Positions 1 through 11,242 of a stretch of DNA of 64,000 nt are shown here, in pieces. The translations under genes and the position numbers were made by a program. The stretch is from Microstegium vimineum (Eukaryota; Streptophyta; Magnoliopsida; Poales; Poaceae), in NCBI GenBank assembly GCA_022036555.1, contig CM039120.1, positions 29,723,716-29,787,715 of the forward strand, read 5' to 3'. The notes below the pieces were generated by a model, which was not told where the DNA came from, made no database searches, and worked only from the letters and a program-made list of their open reading frames with translations. Each line of letters opens with the position of its first letter. Position 1 is the stretch's first letter.

Positions 1-2022
1 GCAGAAGTTGGGGAAGTTGGTACGTTTGAAGCAGCTACCGATGACCTCACTGCCTGAAATTGTTTGGTACGAGTTACATGGAATAAATATTGCCGATGAA
101 CAGTTTGTAATCGGTATTGGTAAAGGTGTAACTTACTGCGAAGGCTCGTGCCAAGATGGCAGCGGCGACCGATGGAGTGGCACTGGTCGTTTCTGGTGTT
201 GACCTTGGTTTCAGAGTAACCTTAGGTGTCCTCTGAGGAGTGAAGGCGGCCAATGTGGGAGCATTGTTGCCGACGACTGATATTGGGCTCATCACTCGAA
301 CATGGAAAGGCTTGCCACTCCTGCTTATTTTGGGGATTGGGTCATCAACCTATTAGGCAAAAGAAGGTTAGATGCCGACGATAGAAGTAAATAATAAGAA
401 ATGCCTTAGAATAAAAACTTACTGCATCATCGGGAATAGTGTAGTCAGCGTCAATCAGATGCTGATAATGGTGCGATGACTTAGCAAACAGTTGATTTCT
501 CCATTCTTGCCACCAAAACTTGTATTCTTCTGTGATGAAAGATGTTGGTGCCCAGGAGGATAGATCAATGTCTGACGTATCGGCATTGGGAGATAGATTG
601 ATGACCTTGTTCCAGTCCATGGCGCTGGAGATGACTTGTCTTGGTTTTACAACCTTGGCGTAGCAGAGCTTGATCGGTAGTTGGCCGAATGCTAGTTGTC
701 TTGCCTCTACCGATGGGTAATAGAATTCGAAGGATGGAGGAGCATTCATCCTAGTTCCGAAAATGTTAACTGGAATAGCTCGGGGAACAATGCTGGCCTT
801 CATGATCACTTCGTTCTCAGGCACGTTCCCATCGGTAAGGTTGAAAAGCAAGGGAAATCGGTTGTTTTCATCAATGTATGGCCACCAGAGCCGTTCTGAA
901 GCAGGGATTCCGTTATAAAATTTTTGGAAGAATCTGCCAAACTGGTCTGCATCGGCATCGGTTCCTGGCAGCACTATGATGGCCTCTCCAAAGTTGAGTG
1001 GAGGACAAGTTGCCGATTCATCATCATTGAATCTATAATTTTCCGATATGTCCCTTGGAAATTGTTGGGCGAACAAGTCAAACTGAAGGACTTTGTACAT
1101 GTGTGCGTTCAGCCACATGTTTATGAACCACCAGGGACCCCCGAGGTTGCCGATGGGCTCGCCTAGCAGTAACTTCTTGGACACTTGGTTTAGGAGGCGG
1201 TATACCGATCCAAGAAGATATCGGCCGAGAGGGAGTTTTGTTCCATCGGCTAGGAGTTCTGCTGTTGGGAGGTACATTATGGTCGGTCCAACAGTTTTGC
1301 CACAGAAGATAAATTTCTCTAGCCACATGTTCAAAAGGTGGCATGCTCCCTTTGGCTTACCGATCCAGTCTTTTGGTACTCTTGGATGTAACCGGTCCAG
1401 CCGCCGATGTTCCGTGTGTTCACCTTATACTCAGCTTTCCGATGGAACAGGGCCGGGACATCGGCAGAAGAGACATCAAGGCCGGTCAGCGTATGCACAT
1501 CGGCAAGGGTAGGGGTGGTTGGTCCATGTCTGAATAGAAAGGCGTTCATTGTGTCGGACCAGAAGAAGGAGGCTGCTATCATCATGTTCTCATTCTTCTC
1601 CATATCGGCAATGGAGAGTCTGATGCATTGGTCTAAATTGCGCTCTGCCCAATAAACCTGCTGTGTCCTAATTACCCTAAGGTACCAATTCTTCCATCCC
1701 TTGGTTGGTTTGGGCCATGAACGGAAGGCATCCTTCCATAACCCTAAGTTGAAGCACTCAGATTTAAAGGGGATGCGGTTAGCTTCTGCATTGATCAGAT
1801 TGATGGGATCTGGGTTTCCCATTGGGCCTAAGCAGTTGAAATTGGATTGCTCGATAGGGATTACTACTCTGTTGTACAGTTCCTAGGTTTTGAAAGAGAA
1901 AAGAAGGGTCAAAGAATGAAAAGGGGGAAAAAGATTGCAAAATTCATGCAAAAAAGGAACTGGCAGAAGAGAGGATGAGGAAGGAGTAGGCTTACTTTGG
2001 GGATGTCAACGTGGATCGCCAT
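1..2022 (-). pseudogene. Plant mobile domain (PMD) gene carried antisense in Gypsy G, 3' end off window
   Basis: This multi-exon minus-strand gene lies opposite to the retroelement's own sense. Exons read by eye: 2022-1996 (ATG, nine codons), 1882-423 (the PMD domain), 349-137, then 53 to the window edge. Introns have GTAAG/GTAAGT donors and TAG or CAG acceptors. Exon 2 encodes the aminotransferase-like plant mobile domain, with recognisable blocks such as GGWTGYIQEYQKTG, MWLEKFIFCGKTVGP and GGPWWFIN. Compared with the copy in F, one base is missing near 1331-1334, just before MWLEKF, so the domain is frameshifted. PMD proteins of the host (MAIN/MAIL1 type) act in nuclear gene regulation and transposon silencing; the retrotransposon-borne class is known, but its role is not. 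The 3' exons, where F encodes a coiled coil, are outside the window. Confidence 0.75.
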
Positions 2023-2447
2023 TGGAGTTGGAAGAGTTCTTGCGGCTTGTACTCTGCTTGAGGAATGAACTGTTGCTTGGGCTCGCAAGATTGTTGTTCG
2101 GAGTCGCCGCCGAGGTTGAAGACGCCGAGGTTGAAGACGGAGGCAGGTGAAAAGTGAAAGAAGGCCCAGGGTAAAAATTAAGTTGGATCGTGGTAACTTT
2201 TATAGACCTGGGTTGGGGGTATTTTGGAATTTCTGCTCGTACTGTAATAGGAATATGGAGAGGCCTGCGGTGGATGTGCGCGATAATCAAGGAAATATGA
2301 TTAGATTTGCAACTGTTTGCGCTATAGTTGAGGAATTTTATTAATAAATTGTAGTTCTGTGCGTGGAGATCGAGGAAGTTGTGCAGTTATCTCAGAAAGA
2401 ACGGCTACAGTAGAGAGAATTTCGGCGCGTAAAATATTATACACTCC

Positions 2448-2463
2448 GAAATTGGGGGGCATG
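2448..2463 (+). other. Polypurine tract of Gypsy G
   Basis: A purine-rich stretch with a run of six G ends directly at the TGTTGA start of the LTR. This is the position expected for the plus-strand primer of reverse transcription. The equivalent tract in F is at 56258-56271. Confidence 0.7.
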
Positions 2464-3492
2464 TGTTGACACCGTTTTTCGGCACGTGTCAAATGAGCTA
2501 AGACTTGCGTGGATCGGTGGCCATTTTCTGTCGGCATCAGGAAGTCATCGGTAAAATTTACCAATGGGAGTGCGCTGTAAGAAGGGTAAGTTTGTTGCCG
2601 ATGAAAGCTAGATGATTCTTGCCGGTAAGGGTTAATTGGTGAAGTCAAGTCACCAGAACTGCAAAGTTGCCGATGCCGATTGCCAATGAGGAGGTGTTGT
2701 CGATGCCAATTGCCGATGGGTGTAGATTGTCGATACCGATGAGCCCCAGGTAATGTGGTTGACGTCAGCAGAAGATTGCCGGTGGCGAAAGAAGGAAGTC
2801 GGATTGAAGGAATTTGCCGATGGAAAGTTTTCATGGAAGGAAAGACATAAGGAAACTGGTGGTTTTATACCAGTATTGTTATAGTAGTTTGAGTCCGACT
2901 CTTGCACGAGTCATTTATTTCCTTTAAAATAGAGGTATCTGTTTAGGAAAATAATATTGTTATTTGGGTCCGACTCTTGCGCGAGTCTGTTATTTCCTTA
3001 AAGTTAGGAGTTTTGTTTAGGGAAGGTACGAGTCGTGTCTCTGTACAACTCTCCATGCGGGAGTATAAATATGTGCCCAAGGGCTGCATGTAAAAGATAT
3101 CAATCAATCAATCTATCAAATCAAATCAATTTACTCTTATTCTACTTTTACTGTAATTTACCCTTTTTGCATTAGTCTTAGTTTATCTACGAGTTCTTCA
3201 AGCTTCGACGGGCTGCATCACCTTGATCTCCATCAAACCCTTGCAAGTTCCGTGTGGGAGTACCTCTGAGCTTTGACATCCGGGCGCATCGCTGTTGTCT
3301 CGTTCAGCTCTGCTCTAGTTATCCTGATCAAGTCTGAGTCTTGGCATCCGGGCGTATCGCCGCTGTCCTGTTCAGATCTTGTTCTAGTTATCGTCCTTGT
3401 CGATTAACTGGTCAAATCGACTGGCACACCTTGGATATCGAATTTCGGGTAATAGCCCGAGGTGTTTGCAGATCCTAACGCTTTTTGTGTCA
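2464..3492 (+). repeat. 3' LTR of Gypsy G
   Basis: This 1029-bp LTR begins TGTTGACACC and ends TTTTTGTGTCA. It is homologous to, but longer than, the 833/836-bp LTRs of F. A TATA box (TATAAATA, 3064-3071) lies in the same context as in F, before a conserved GTGCCCA. The leader after it carries direct near-repeats around a 'gggcgtatcgc' motif (3280-3370). Confidence 0.85.
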
Positions 3493-5563
3493 ACAGGCTC
3501 ACTAAGGTGCCAAGCTAGGAAGCTCACCTAAACAAGTCTAGGTTGCAAGGTCACACAAACCTAAGCAACTAGTACTCTAAGCACAAAGGGAGCTCCTACA
3601 CATACTAGTAAGCAAAGCACAAAGCACCTAAGCTCACTAGCAATGCTCTCTAGCAAGACTACACAAGCCAACTAGAGAGATCAACTTACTTAGCTACACA
3701 AACTAAGCAATGTGGCTAACAAGGCTACACAAGCCAATTAGTCACTCAAGTGCTACTTCTATGCTACACAAGCTAGAAAGTAACTAGGCAAGCTACACAA
3801 GCCAAACTAGTTACAAGAGCAACCACTAAACACTAGCACAAGTATGAAACAATAAGTATAAGCTAGTGAATAACGACTGCAAACCACCAAATTGTACTAC
3901 CGGTAGTAGGACCGGTACTACCGGTGGCTGACCGGTACTACTAGTGGTAGTGCTGTAGCTTCGAGATCCAAGGAAGATGAGCTTTGAATCCGGATCCGAG
4001 CTTTTCCCCACACTCCTTAAGGTTGAGGGTGATGATGTTGAGCTTTGCTTGGATTGCTTCCTCTCCAATTTGTAGATCGGGGCTTCCCAACCTATGAACT
4101 TGAGGGAGAGAGGAAGAACACGAAGAACACAATAGCAAAGGATAGTCAAAGCTATCTCCACAACATCAAGCACACGAGACTCACGATTTATACCGAGGTT
4201 CGGCAACTCTACACTAGAGTTCCTACTCCTCGTTGTTGAGGTGACCACGATGGTCGGAGTCTCTTTCACCTCCTTGCCTCTCCCTTGAGGCCCACACAAA
4301 GAGTGCCCAAGGTTCTCACTAAGATCGAATGAGGATTACAAACACTTTGTGTGCCCTTACAAAAGAATCAACACATAAACAACATGGTCAAGCACAAAGA
4401 ACGCCTAGCCGGCTAGGATTCCAAGAATCCAAGAGCAACAAATGCAAAGCAAACCGGCAAGAAGAGGAATTTGAATGCTCAAGTCGTAGATCGATCCTCT
4501 CCTCTCTCTAATCTCACTTCTCTCTCACAAATCCACCATGGATTGAAGTCTAGGAGCAAGGAGGAAGAGAGAGACACTCTTGGGACCCTTTTCTCAGTTG
4601 TGGAAGTGGAATAATGGGGGTGACCACCGCCCCAAGGGAAGGGGCGGCCTATTTATTCCCGCAGCTCCCGATGCACCACCGGTACTATCGGTGTCCCACC
4701 GGTACTACCGGTCCAAGGAATCCGACCGTTGGAGCTTCCCGACCGTTGCACAAAGTTAGCCAACCGGTACTACCGGTTGCTCACCGGTACTACCGGTAGT
4801 ACAAAAACTGTGATGCCCTCGCATGTGAGAAACTCCCACCGGGAGCTGAGCGGTACCACCGGTCTTCACCGGTACTACCAGTGGGAGACCAGTAGTACCG
4901 GTGGCTCAGCAGAAAGCCATCGAAGCACTCTTCTAAGTAAACGATTTGCACCGCTTCTCTCAAACATCTCTAGACTAGAAACTTGAGCACTCTTATCCTC
5001 ATCAAGCTAGTCTACCATGCATCCCTCTTGATAGTACGGCTTTTCCTATAACTCAACCCGGTCAAACACTTCTCTAAAACCTCTATGACCGGTGAAATGA
5101 AATGCTCTAAGTTATATCTTTGCCTTGTGCATTCCATTTCATCTCCTTCTCCAATGTTGATGCAACATATGCACCAACCTATCACAAATGATATGATCCA
5201 CTCCATATCATCACGTGACCGTGTTGGTTCATCGATCTTGAATTCACTTGATCTTCACCGTTGCGTTGGTCCATCAGCGCCAAGCATCACTCGCTTGCCC
5301 TTCACACTTGCAACCGGTCCATCAAGCCAAGCCTCATCTTGATCTTCTCCACCTTGATCACATGACTCCATGTCATGTACCATGTACAATAAACTCCTTC
5401 ATCACCAAGTTGAGCACCATCAATATGCACAAGCCATCTCTCCACCATTTGGTTGCTCACACTTGTGTACTTAAGGACTAAATCACCTGTGTGTCTCACA
5501 TTAAACACATATTAGTCCACCTAAGTTGTCACTCAATTACCAAAATCACACAAGGACCTTTCA
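3493..5563 (-). repeat. 3' LTR of element A (outer end cut by Gypsy G)
   Basis: It aligns with 15399-17477 almost base for base and ends, as read on the plus strand, in GGACCTTTCA. The segment equivalent to 15243-15398 is missing here because G inserted at that point. It contains arrays of the palindromic word ACCGGTACTACCGGT and close variants (3897-3950 and 4675-4915). A TATA-like box lies near 4649-4658 on the minus strand. Confidence 0.9.
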
Positions 5564-6563
5564 ATCTCCCCCTTTTTGGTAATTGATGACAACTCTACAA
5601 AGATATGGAAATTAAGATCATTTTGGACATTATGCCATTTATCCATCATTTAAGCTCTATACCATGATTTGGATAAATGCGACAAGATCCGACTTGGTAG
5701 TGATAGCTCCCCCTACATCTGTGCTCACAAAGGTTTGAATTAAGATTTGCACACATGCATGAATAGGAATTTTGGGAGTGCTAACACTACTAAGTGATGC
5801 TAAGGGTTATAAGATAAACCTTTGAAGATACTCATTGTAGTTCCACTTGAAGTTCATCCTTAGCACCACCATGGTTAGCTAGATAGCACAAAAACACTAG
5901 AAACCCCATGAGATCAACATTATAAGCAAGGTTTCTAGATACCACTTATTAGAACACCTATCTAGCTTACCAACCTATGCATGCTAGTTAGCAAATCATC
6001 ATTCAAATCCTATAACTAGCATAACTAGCATACACCACACAAGCATGCATATAAAAATAAGACTTATGCAATATGCATTCAAACACATGATTATGCACAT
6101 ATCAAATGCAATCAACCAAGTTCATGAGCTTGCTCCCCCTACTTGTGTGCATCTCTTAGTCAAATACTTTGATCCCTTGGTCTTGTTCCCTTATGTCCAT
6201 GTCCATGTCTCTCTCCCTTTTAGTGCATTTCCAATTACTAATATCTTTGTTCACTAATCTCTCCCCCTTTGTCATCAATTTCCATAAAAGGTATGCTTCT
6301 ATTGATGTAAAGGTTGCACTTAGGGTAGATGGTTGATACTTTTTGATGGACACTAACACATTTTTATTGGAATGAGTCTTCATGTAAGCTCATTGACCAT
6401 TATACCATTGAGTAGGGCAACTCCCCTTTGGTCAAAGCAATTGTCATCCAAATAAGCTTTGCAAGTAAGAGAACTTTTGATTTGATCACTTAAGGTTGAG
6501 GATCGCTTGTTAGCTTGTAGGATATCACTTGTGAGATTACCACTTGTAGAATTATTTTCCAAT
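5564..6563 (-). other. Element A 3' untranslated region with repeated polypurine tracts
   Basis: This is non-coding sequence between the inserted element B and the 3' LTR. Plus-strand 'ctccccct' blocks, which are GGGGGAG purine tracts on the element's own strand, occur next to the LTR (about 5565-5577) and again near 5706, 6130 and 6262. Multiplied purine tracts ahead of the 3' LTR are typical of Sireviruses. No gene is seen. Confidence 0.65.
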
Positions 6564-8650
6564 TGAAGGACCGAGAACGGCAACCAGAGGGGGATGAATG
6601 GGAGCCAATTAAAACTCAACTTAAAGACTTGGCCCTTGTCCCAAACTCACACCCAAAACATGACCTCGTACGAACCGACTCACACATGACCTAACAAGTA
6701 GGTGGACACCTTAGGAAGACCCCCAAAGGTGCAGCGGAGCGGTCGAAGAAGATGGAGAGCAATCGAAGCCACGAACTCGAAACCGATACACTGAGAGAGG
6801 TACTCTCAACCCCTAGAGAAAAGAGGCAAGAGCACACCCCAAAATTACTTATGAGAACTGGTCTCAAATGTACCTAATCATGTTCCTTACGTGAATACGA
6901 ATCCAACGCAACAAACGGAACTTGATTCGGAGCCCGGACGAGAGAGAAACGGCCAAAACAGCGATCAACAGTGACCACAGGACAAGTGGTCCGGAGGTAC
7001 CACAGGACCAATGGAAGTTGTCCGGAGCTATGGTCCTTGCAGTAATTTTTTGGCCAGACCACCAGACAACTTGCAATGGTCCGGTGCTATGGTTCGGTGG
7101 GTGGTCCAGAGGGTAGTCCGATGCAGAAAAACAGCAAAACAGTGTGTACACAAGCTCCGGACTAGTGGTCCGACGCTTACCTCAGGACCAATGGAAGTTG
7201 TCCGGAGGTATGGTCCGGAGCTAGGTGATTTGCTGCAGCTTTTTGGCCACACCACCGGACAACTTGCAATGGTACGGAGAGTTGTCCGGAGGGTTGTCTG
7301 GTGCCTATGAACTGAGCGCAGAAAAACGCGAAAACCAATTTTACTCCGCCAAATCTTCCCAAAACTCAATCAAATAAACTCCAACTGCAACCAAACTTTG
7401 TAGGCATGGTCCTTGTACAGTTGGGGAGCTATCTCGAAGAAATCATCGCTCAATTTGGAGAGGATAAACGGGAACACTCGGATTTGGGGGAGAAAAGGGA
7501 AAAACGAAGAACACCACAAAGAAATCGCCCGATCTACCCACTCGTGAGGTTTGAGGTGAATTCCTTCGGTGCAAAGATGCTCCTCATGAATACGAACAAC
7601 TTGGTTCAAGCGGATTTGCAAGAGCTACTCCCTACAAAGAGAAATCATCTCAGGAACAAAGAGGGAGCAAAAGCAAAACCACGAAGAACACGAGCAAATC
7701 AGGGACACGATCAAGAAGACGAAGCCACCATGGCTTACGGAGGTTATGGCCTCCGATTCCTCGCAACAAACTCAAGTTCTTATAGAGGTTGGTGAAATCA
7801 ACCTAGGGATCTCATGAACTAGAGAGAGGGTAGAGAGAGAGAGTTGGGACAAATGATTAGGGTTCAAGAGATGGGATGAGGGATACCCCTTCACCCCCTA
7901 CTTATCGAGCTTTGGCTATTTCCCAAAGACCCCCCTAGATACATTGAGTGAACTACCTAGCCTAAGCATTGCAGTCCAAGCTCTGGAAAATATCTCCCGC
8001 ATTTTGAATGGATGGCCCCGCTTCCTGCCGGGAGTTGCCGTCGCCTCGACGCAACCTCCAGGATTCCGCCACGTGCCATCCCCGCTTCCTTGGAAGCTCC
8101 GCCTAGGTTTTGAGGCCCAAACCCAGGAAACCCGCCACCGGTAGCTTTGGGCTCAACTACTGAACCCCGAGTTTTGCGGCCCAAACTCGGAAACCGACGC
8201 GGATGGTTTTGAGGCCCAAACCACCAAACCACTCGACGCGAGCCACCTTGTCTTCGCCCGCTTGGACTCCGAGTCCCCTGAGCCTCTGCTCGACTCACGC
8301 GTCCACCGTCTTGACTCGGCCGACTCGGTCTACCTCCATGTCTTCTCGCACTCGCCGGTGCCAAGTACTAGCCACCATAGCTAGTCCGCCGGCACCCATG
8401 GTCCCTCAGTCCGAGTCCCGCTTCCGCCCTTCACCGCTCTCAGTCCATCGGCATGGCAAGCCTCTACTCGACCTTCTCCACGCCATTGACCACTGTCACT
8501 AGGCATAGCACCTGCACACCACAAGCCGATAGACAAGCACATGTTTTCTACTTTTGCAGAGGTTAGGGTAAGCAACTAAAAACTGAAACACTCACGTGTT
8601 GGACGATCACTCATCATCAAAGCTGAACATAGATGGGTACTTATCCACCA
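6564..8650 (-). repeat. Left (3') LTR of element B
   Basis: It begins TGAAGGACCG and shares its whole length with 9158-11242, with scattered substitutions and small indels. It is rich in the words 'gtccgga' and 'tggtccgg' between about 6930 and 7310. Short open frames inside it, for example 7406-7795 and 8203-8502, occur in both LTR copies, match no known domain and are not called as genes. Confidence 0.8.
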
Positions 8651-9094
8651 TGGTAAGTTGGCTCGATTAGCATGCATCTTGTTGACGATGGATTGGAAGC
8701 GAGTGAACATCCCGTCAACAGATTCGCCGGCCAACTGAGAAAAGTTCTCGTACTCTCTACGGTACGTGTCGAAGAGTCTGGACTTGATCTGAGTGTTACC
8801 CTCATGATATCGCACAAGTGTTTGCTAGATCTCCCGTGCCGTAGTGAGACTCAAAACTCTCTCAAACTTAGGAAGAGACAGACAAGAGAAGAGAATGCTA
8901 CGGCTTCTTGCATTAGATGCATGCTGCGTAACCTGGGCATCGGTGACCCGAGCCTCAAGAACCATGTAGTTCTCATTCTCACAAATCTCCCAAAACTTCG
9001 TGTCAAGCCCTTGGAGGTAAGCCGACATGCGCACCTTCCAATAGGCAAAGTTGGTTCCATCGAAGTAGGGAGGTTTGCCAGCACCTCGCTCCAT
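8651..9094 (-). pseudogene. Copia gag N-terminal fragment of element B
   Basis: The start codon at 9094-9092 follows the primer site by about 45 bases. The peptide has the Copia gag signature PPYFDGTNFAYWKVRM near its N-terminus and continues through a CxxLTTAREI-type block. A TAG interrupts it near 8822-8824, where gag proteins of this type usually have Trp (AREIW). It continues in the same frame through YHEGNTQIKSRLFDTYRREYE and breaks off at about 8651, where it meets the LTR. The C-terminal half, the zinc knuckle and pol are absent. This piece would bind retroelement RNA in virus-like particles if it were complete. Confidence 0.75.
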
Positions 9095-9139
9095 GTCGCC
9101 TTCGCAGATTAAGAACCATGTAAGGTGGTTTGAGCCTTA

Positions 9140-9155
9140 ACCGGCTCCGATACCA
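9140..9155 (-). other. Primer-binding site of element B
   Basis: The minus strand reads TGGTATCGGAGCCGG two bases from the LTR edge, complementary to the 3' end of initiator tRNA-Met as is usual for Copia. One base differs from the common TGGTATCAGAGC. Confidence 0.75.
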
Positions 9156-9157
9156 AT

Positions 9158-11242
9158 TGAAGGACCAAGAACGGCGACCAGAGGGGGGTGAATGGGAGCC
9201 AATTAAAATACAACTTAAAGACTTGGCCCTTGTCCCAAACTCACACCCAAAACATGACCTCGTAAGAACCAACTCACACACGACCTAACAAGTAGGTGGA
9301 CACCTTAGGAAGACCCCCAAAGGTGCAGCGGACCTGTCGGAGAAGATGGAGAACAATCAAAGCCACGAACTCGAAACCGATACACTGAGAGAGGCACTCT
9401 CAACCCCTAGAGAAAAGAGGCAAGAGAACACCCCAAAAGTACTTATGAGAACTAGTCTCAAAGGTACCTAATCATGCTCCTTACGTGAATATGAATCCAA
9501 CGCAACAAACGGAACTTGATTCGGAGTCCAGACGAGAGAGCAACGACCAAAACAGCGATCAACAGTGACAACAGGACAAGTGGTCCGGAGGTACCACAGG
9601 ACCAATGGAATTTGTCCGGAGGTATGGTCTGGAGCTATGGTCCTTGCTGTAGTTTTTCGGCCACACCACCGGACAACTTGCAATGGTCCGGTGGGTGGGC
9701 CGAAGGGTAGTCCGACGCAGAAAAACAGCAAAACAGTGTGTACACAAGCTCCGGACTAGTGGTCCGACGCTTACCTCAGGACCAATGGAAGTTGTCCGGA
9801 GGTATGGTCCGGAGCTAGGTGTTTTGCTGCAGATTTTTGGCCACACCACCGGACAACATGCAATGGTACGGAGAGTTGTCCAGAGGGTTGTCTGGTGCCT
9901 ACGAACTGAGCGCAGAAAAACGCGAAAATCAATTTTACTCCGCCAAATCTTCCCAAAACTCAATCAAATGAACTCCAACTGCAACCAAACTTTGTAGGCA
10001 TGATCCTTGTACAGTTGGGGAGCTATCCCGAAGAAATCATTGCTCAATTTGGAGAGGATAAACGGGAACACTTGGATTTGGGGGAGAAAAAGGAAAAACG
10101 AAGAACGCCGCAAAGAAATCGCCCGATCTACGCACTCGTGAGGTTTGAGGTGAATTCCTTCGGTGCAAAGATGCTCCTCACGAATACGAACAACTTGGTT
10201 CAAGCGGATTTGCAAGAGCTACTCCCTACAAAGATAAATCATCTCGGGAACAAAGAGGGAGCAAAAGCAAAATCGCGAAGAACCCAAGAAAAACGGGGAC
10301 ACGATCAAGAAGACGAAGCCACCATGGCTTACGGAGGTTACGGCCTCCGATTCCTCGCAACAAACTCAAGTTCTTACAGAGGTTGGTGAAATGAACCTAG
10401 GGATCTCATGAACTAGAGAGAGGGTAGAGAGAGAGAGTTGGGGCAAATGATTAGGGTTCAAGAGATGGGATGAGGGATACCCTTCACCCCCTACTTATCG
10501 GGCTTTGTCTATTTCCCAAAGACCCCCTAGATACATTGAGTGAACTACCTAGCTTAAGCATTGCAGTCCAAGCTCTGGAAAATATCTCCCGCATTTTGAA
10601 TGGACGGCCCCGCTTTCTACCGGGAGTTGCCGTCGCCTCGACGCAACCTCCAGGATTCCGCCACGTGCCATCCCTGCTTCCTCGGAAGCTCCACCTAGGT
10701 TTTGAGGCCCAAACCTAGGAAACCCGCCACCGGTAGCTTTGGGCTCAACTACCGAACCCCGAGTTTTGCGGCCCAAACTCGGAAACCGACGCGGATGGTT
10801 TTGAGGCCTAAACCACCAAACCACTCGACGCGAGCCACCTTGTCTTCGCCCGGTCGGACTCCGAGTCCCCTGAGCCTCCGATCGACTCACGCGTCCGCCG
10901 TCTTGACTCGGCCGACTCGGTCTACCTCCATGTCTTCTCGCACTCGCCGGTGTCAAGTACTAGCCACCACAGCTAGTCCGCCGGCGCCCATGGTCCCTCA
11001 GTCCGAGTCTCGCTTCCGCCCTTCACCGCTCTGAATCCATTGGCACGGCAAGCCTCTACTCGACCTTCTCCACGCCATTGACCACTGTCACTAGGCATAG
11101 CACCTGCACACCACAAGCCGATAGACAAGCACATGTTTTCTGCTTTCGCAGAGGTTAGGGTAAGCCACTCAAAACTGAAACACTCACGTGTTGGACGATC
11201 ACTCATCATCAAAGCTGAACATACATGGGTACTTATCCACCA
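9158..11242 (-). repeat. Right (5') LTR of element B
   Basis: A full-length partner of 6564-8650. Its outer end is uncertain: a related inverted copy at 18546-18945 shares the bases just past 11242 ('gtgttcgcac'), so the true LTR may extend a little further right. Confidence 0.75.

Larger units (their letters stand above)
1..3492 (+). mobile_element. Ty3/Gypsy element G, right-hand part (antisense PMD gene plus 3' LTR)
   Basis: This is the 3' portion of a Gypsy LTR retrotransposon that continues beyond the left edge. It holds part of an antisense PMD gene (2022 to below 1), a polypurine tract at about 2448-2463 and a complete 3' LTR (2464-3492). It belongs to the same family as element F (45276-57107): the PMD gene, its splice sites, the purine tract and the LTR ends all correspond. 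Right of the LTR the sequence switches to the interior of the element A LTR, so G inserted into A. The target duplication cannot be checked because the left end is outside the window. No gag-pol of this copy is visible. Confidence 0.85.
6564..11242 (-). mobile_element. Small deleted Copia element B inserted in A
   Basis: Two long direct repeats of about 2086 bp (6564-8650 and 9158-11242) flank only about 507 bp of internal DNA. That DNA holds the N-terminal part of a Copia gag on the minus strand and a tRNA-Met-type primer site beside the right LTR. Everything from mid-gag to the purine tract is gone, probably by one internal deletion that may also have clipped the inner end of the left LTR. 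No clear target duplication was found: the left flank reads 'ccaat' and the right flank 'tgtgt'. Confidence 0.7.

Noticed and set aside
3826..4299. Open frame of 157 codons with a near-identical partner at 15733-16206
   Set aside because: These are equivalent stretches of the two LTRs of element A and are low in coding character.
7406..7795. Open frame of 129 codons with a near-identical partner at 10000-10389
   Set aside because: Both lie at the same place in the two LTRs of element B, so the duplication is explained by the LTR pair. The peptide has no known domain.
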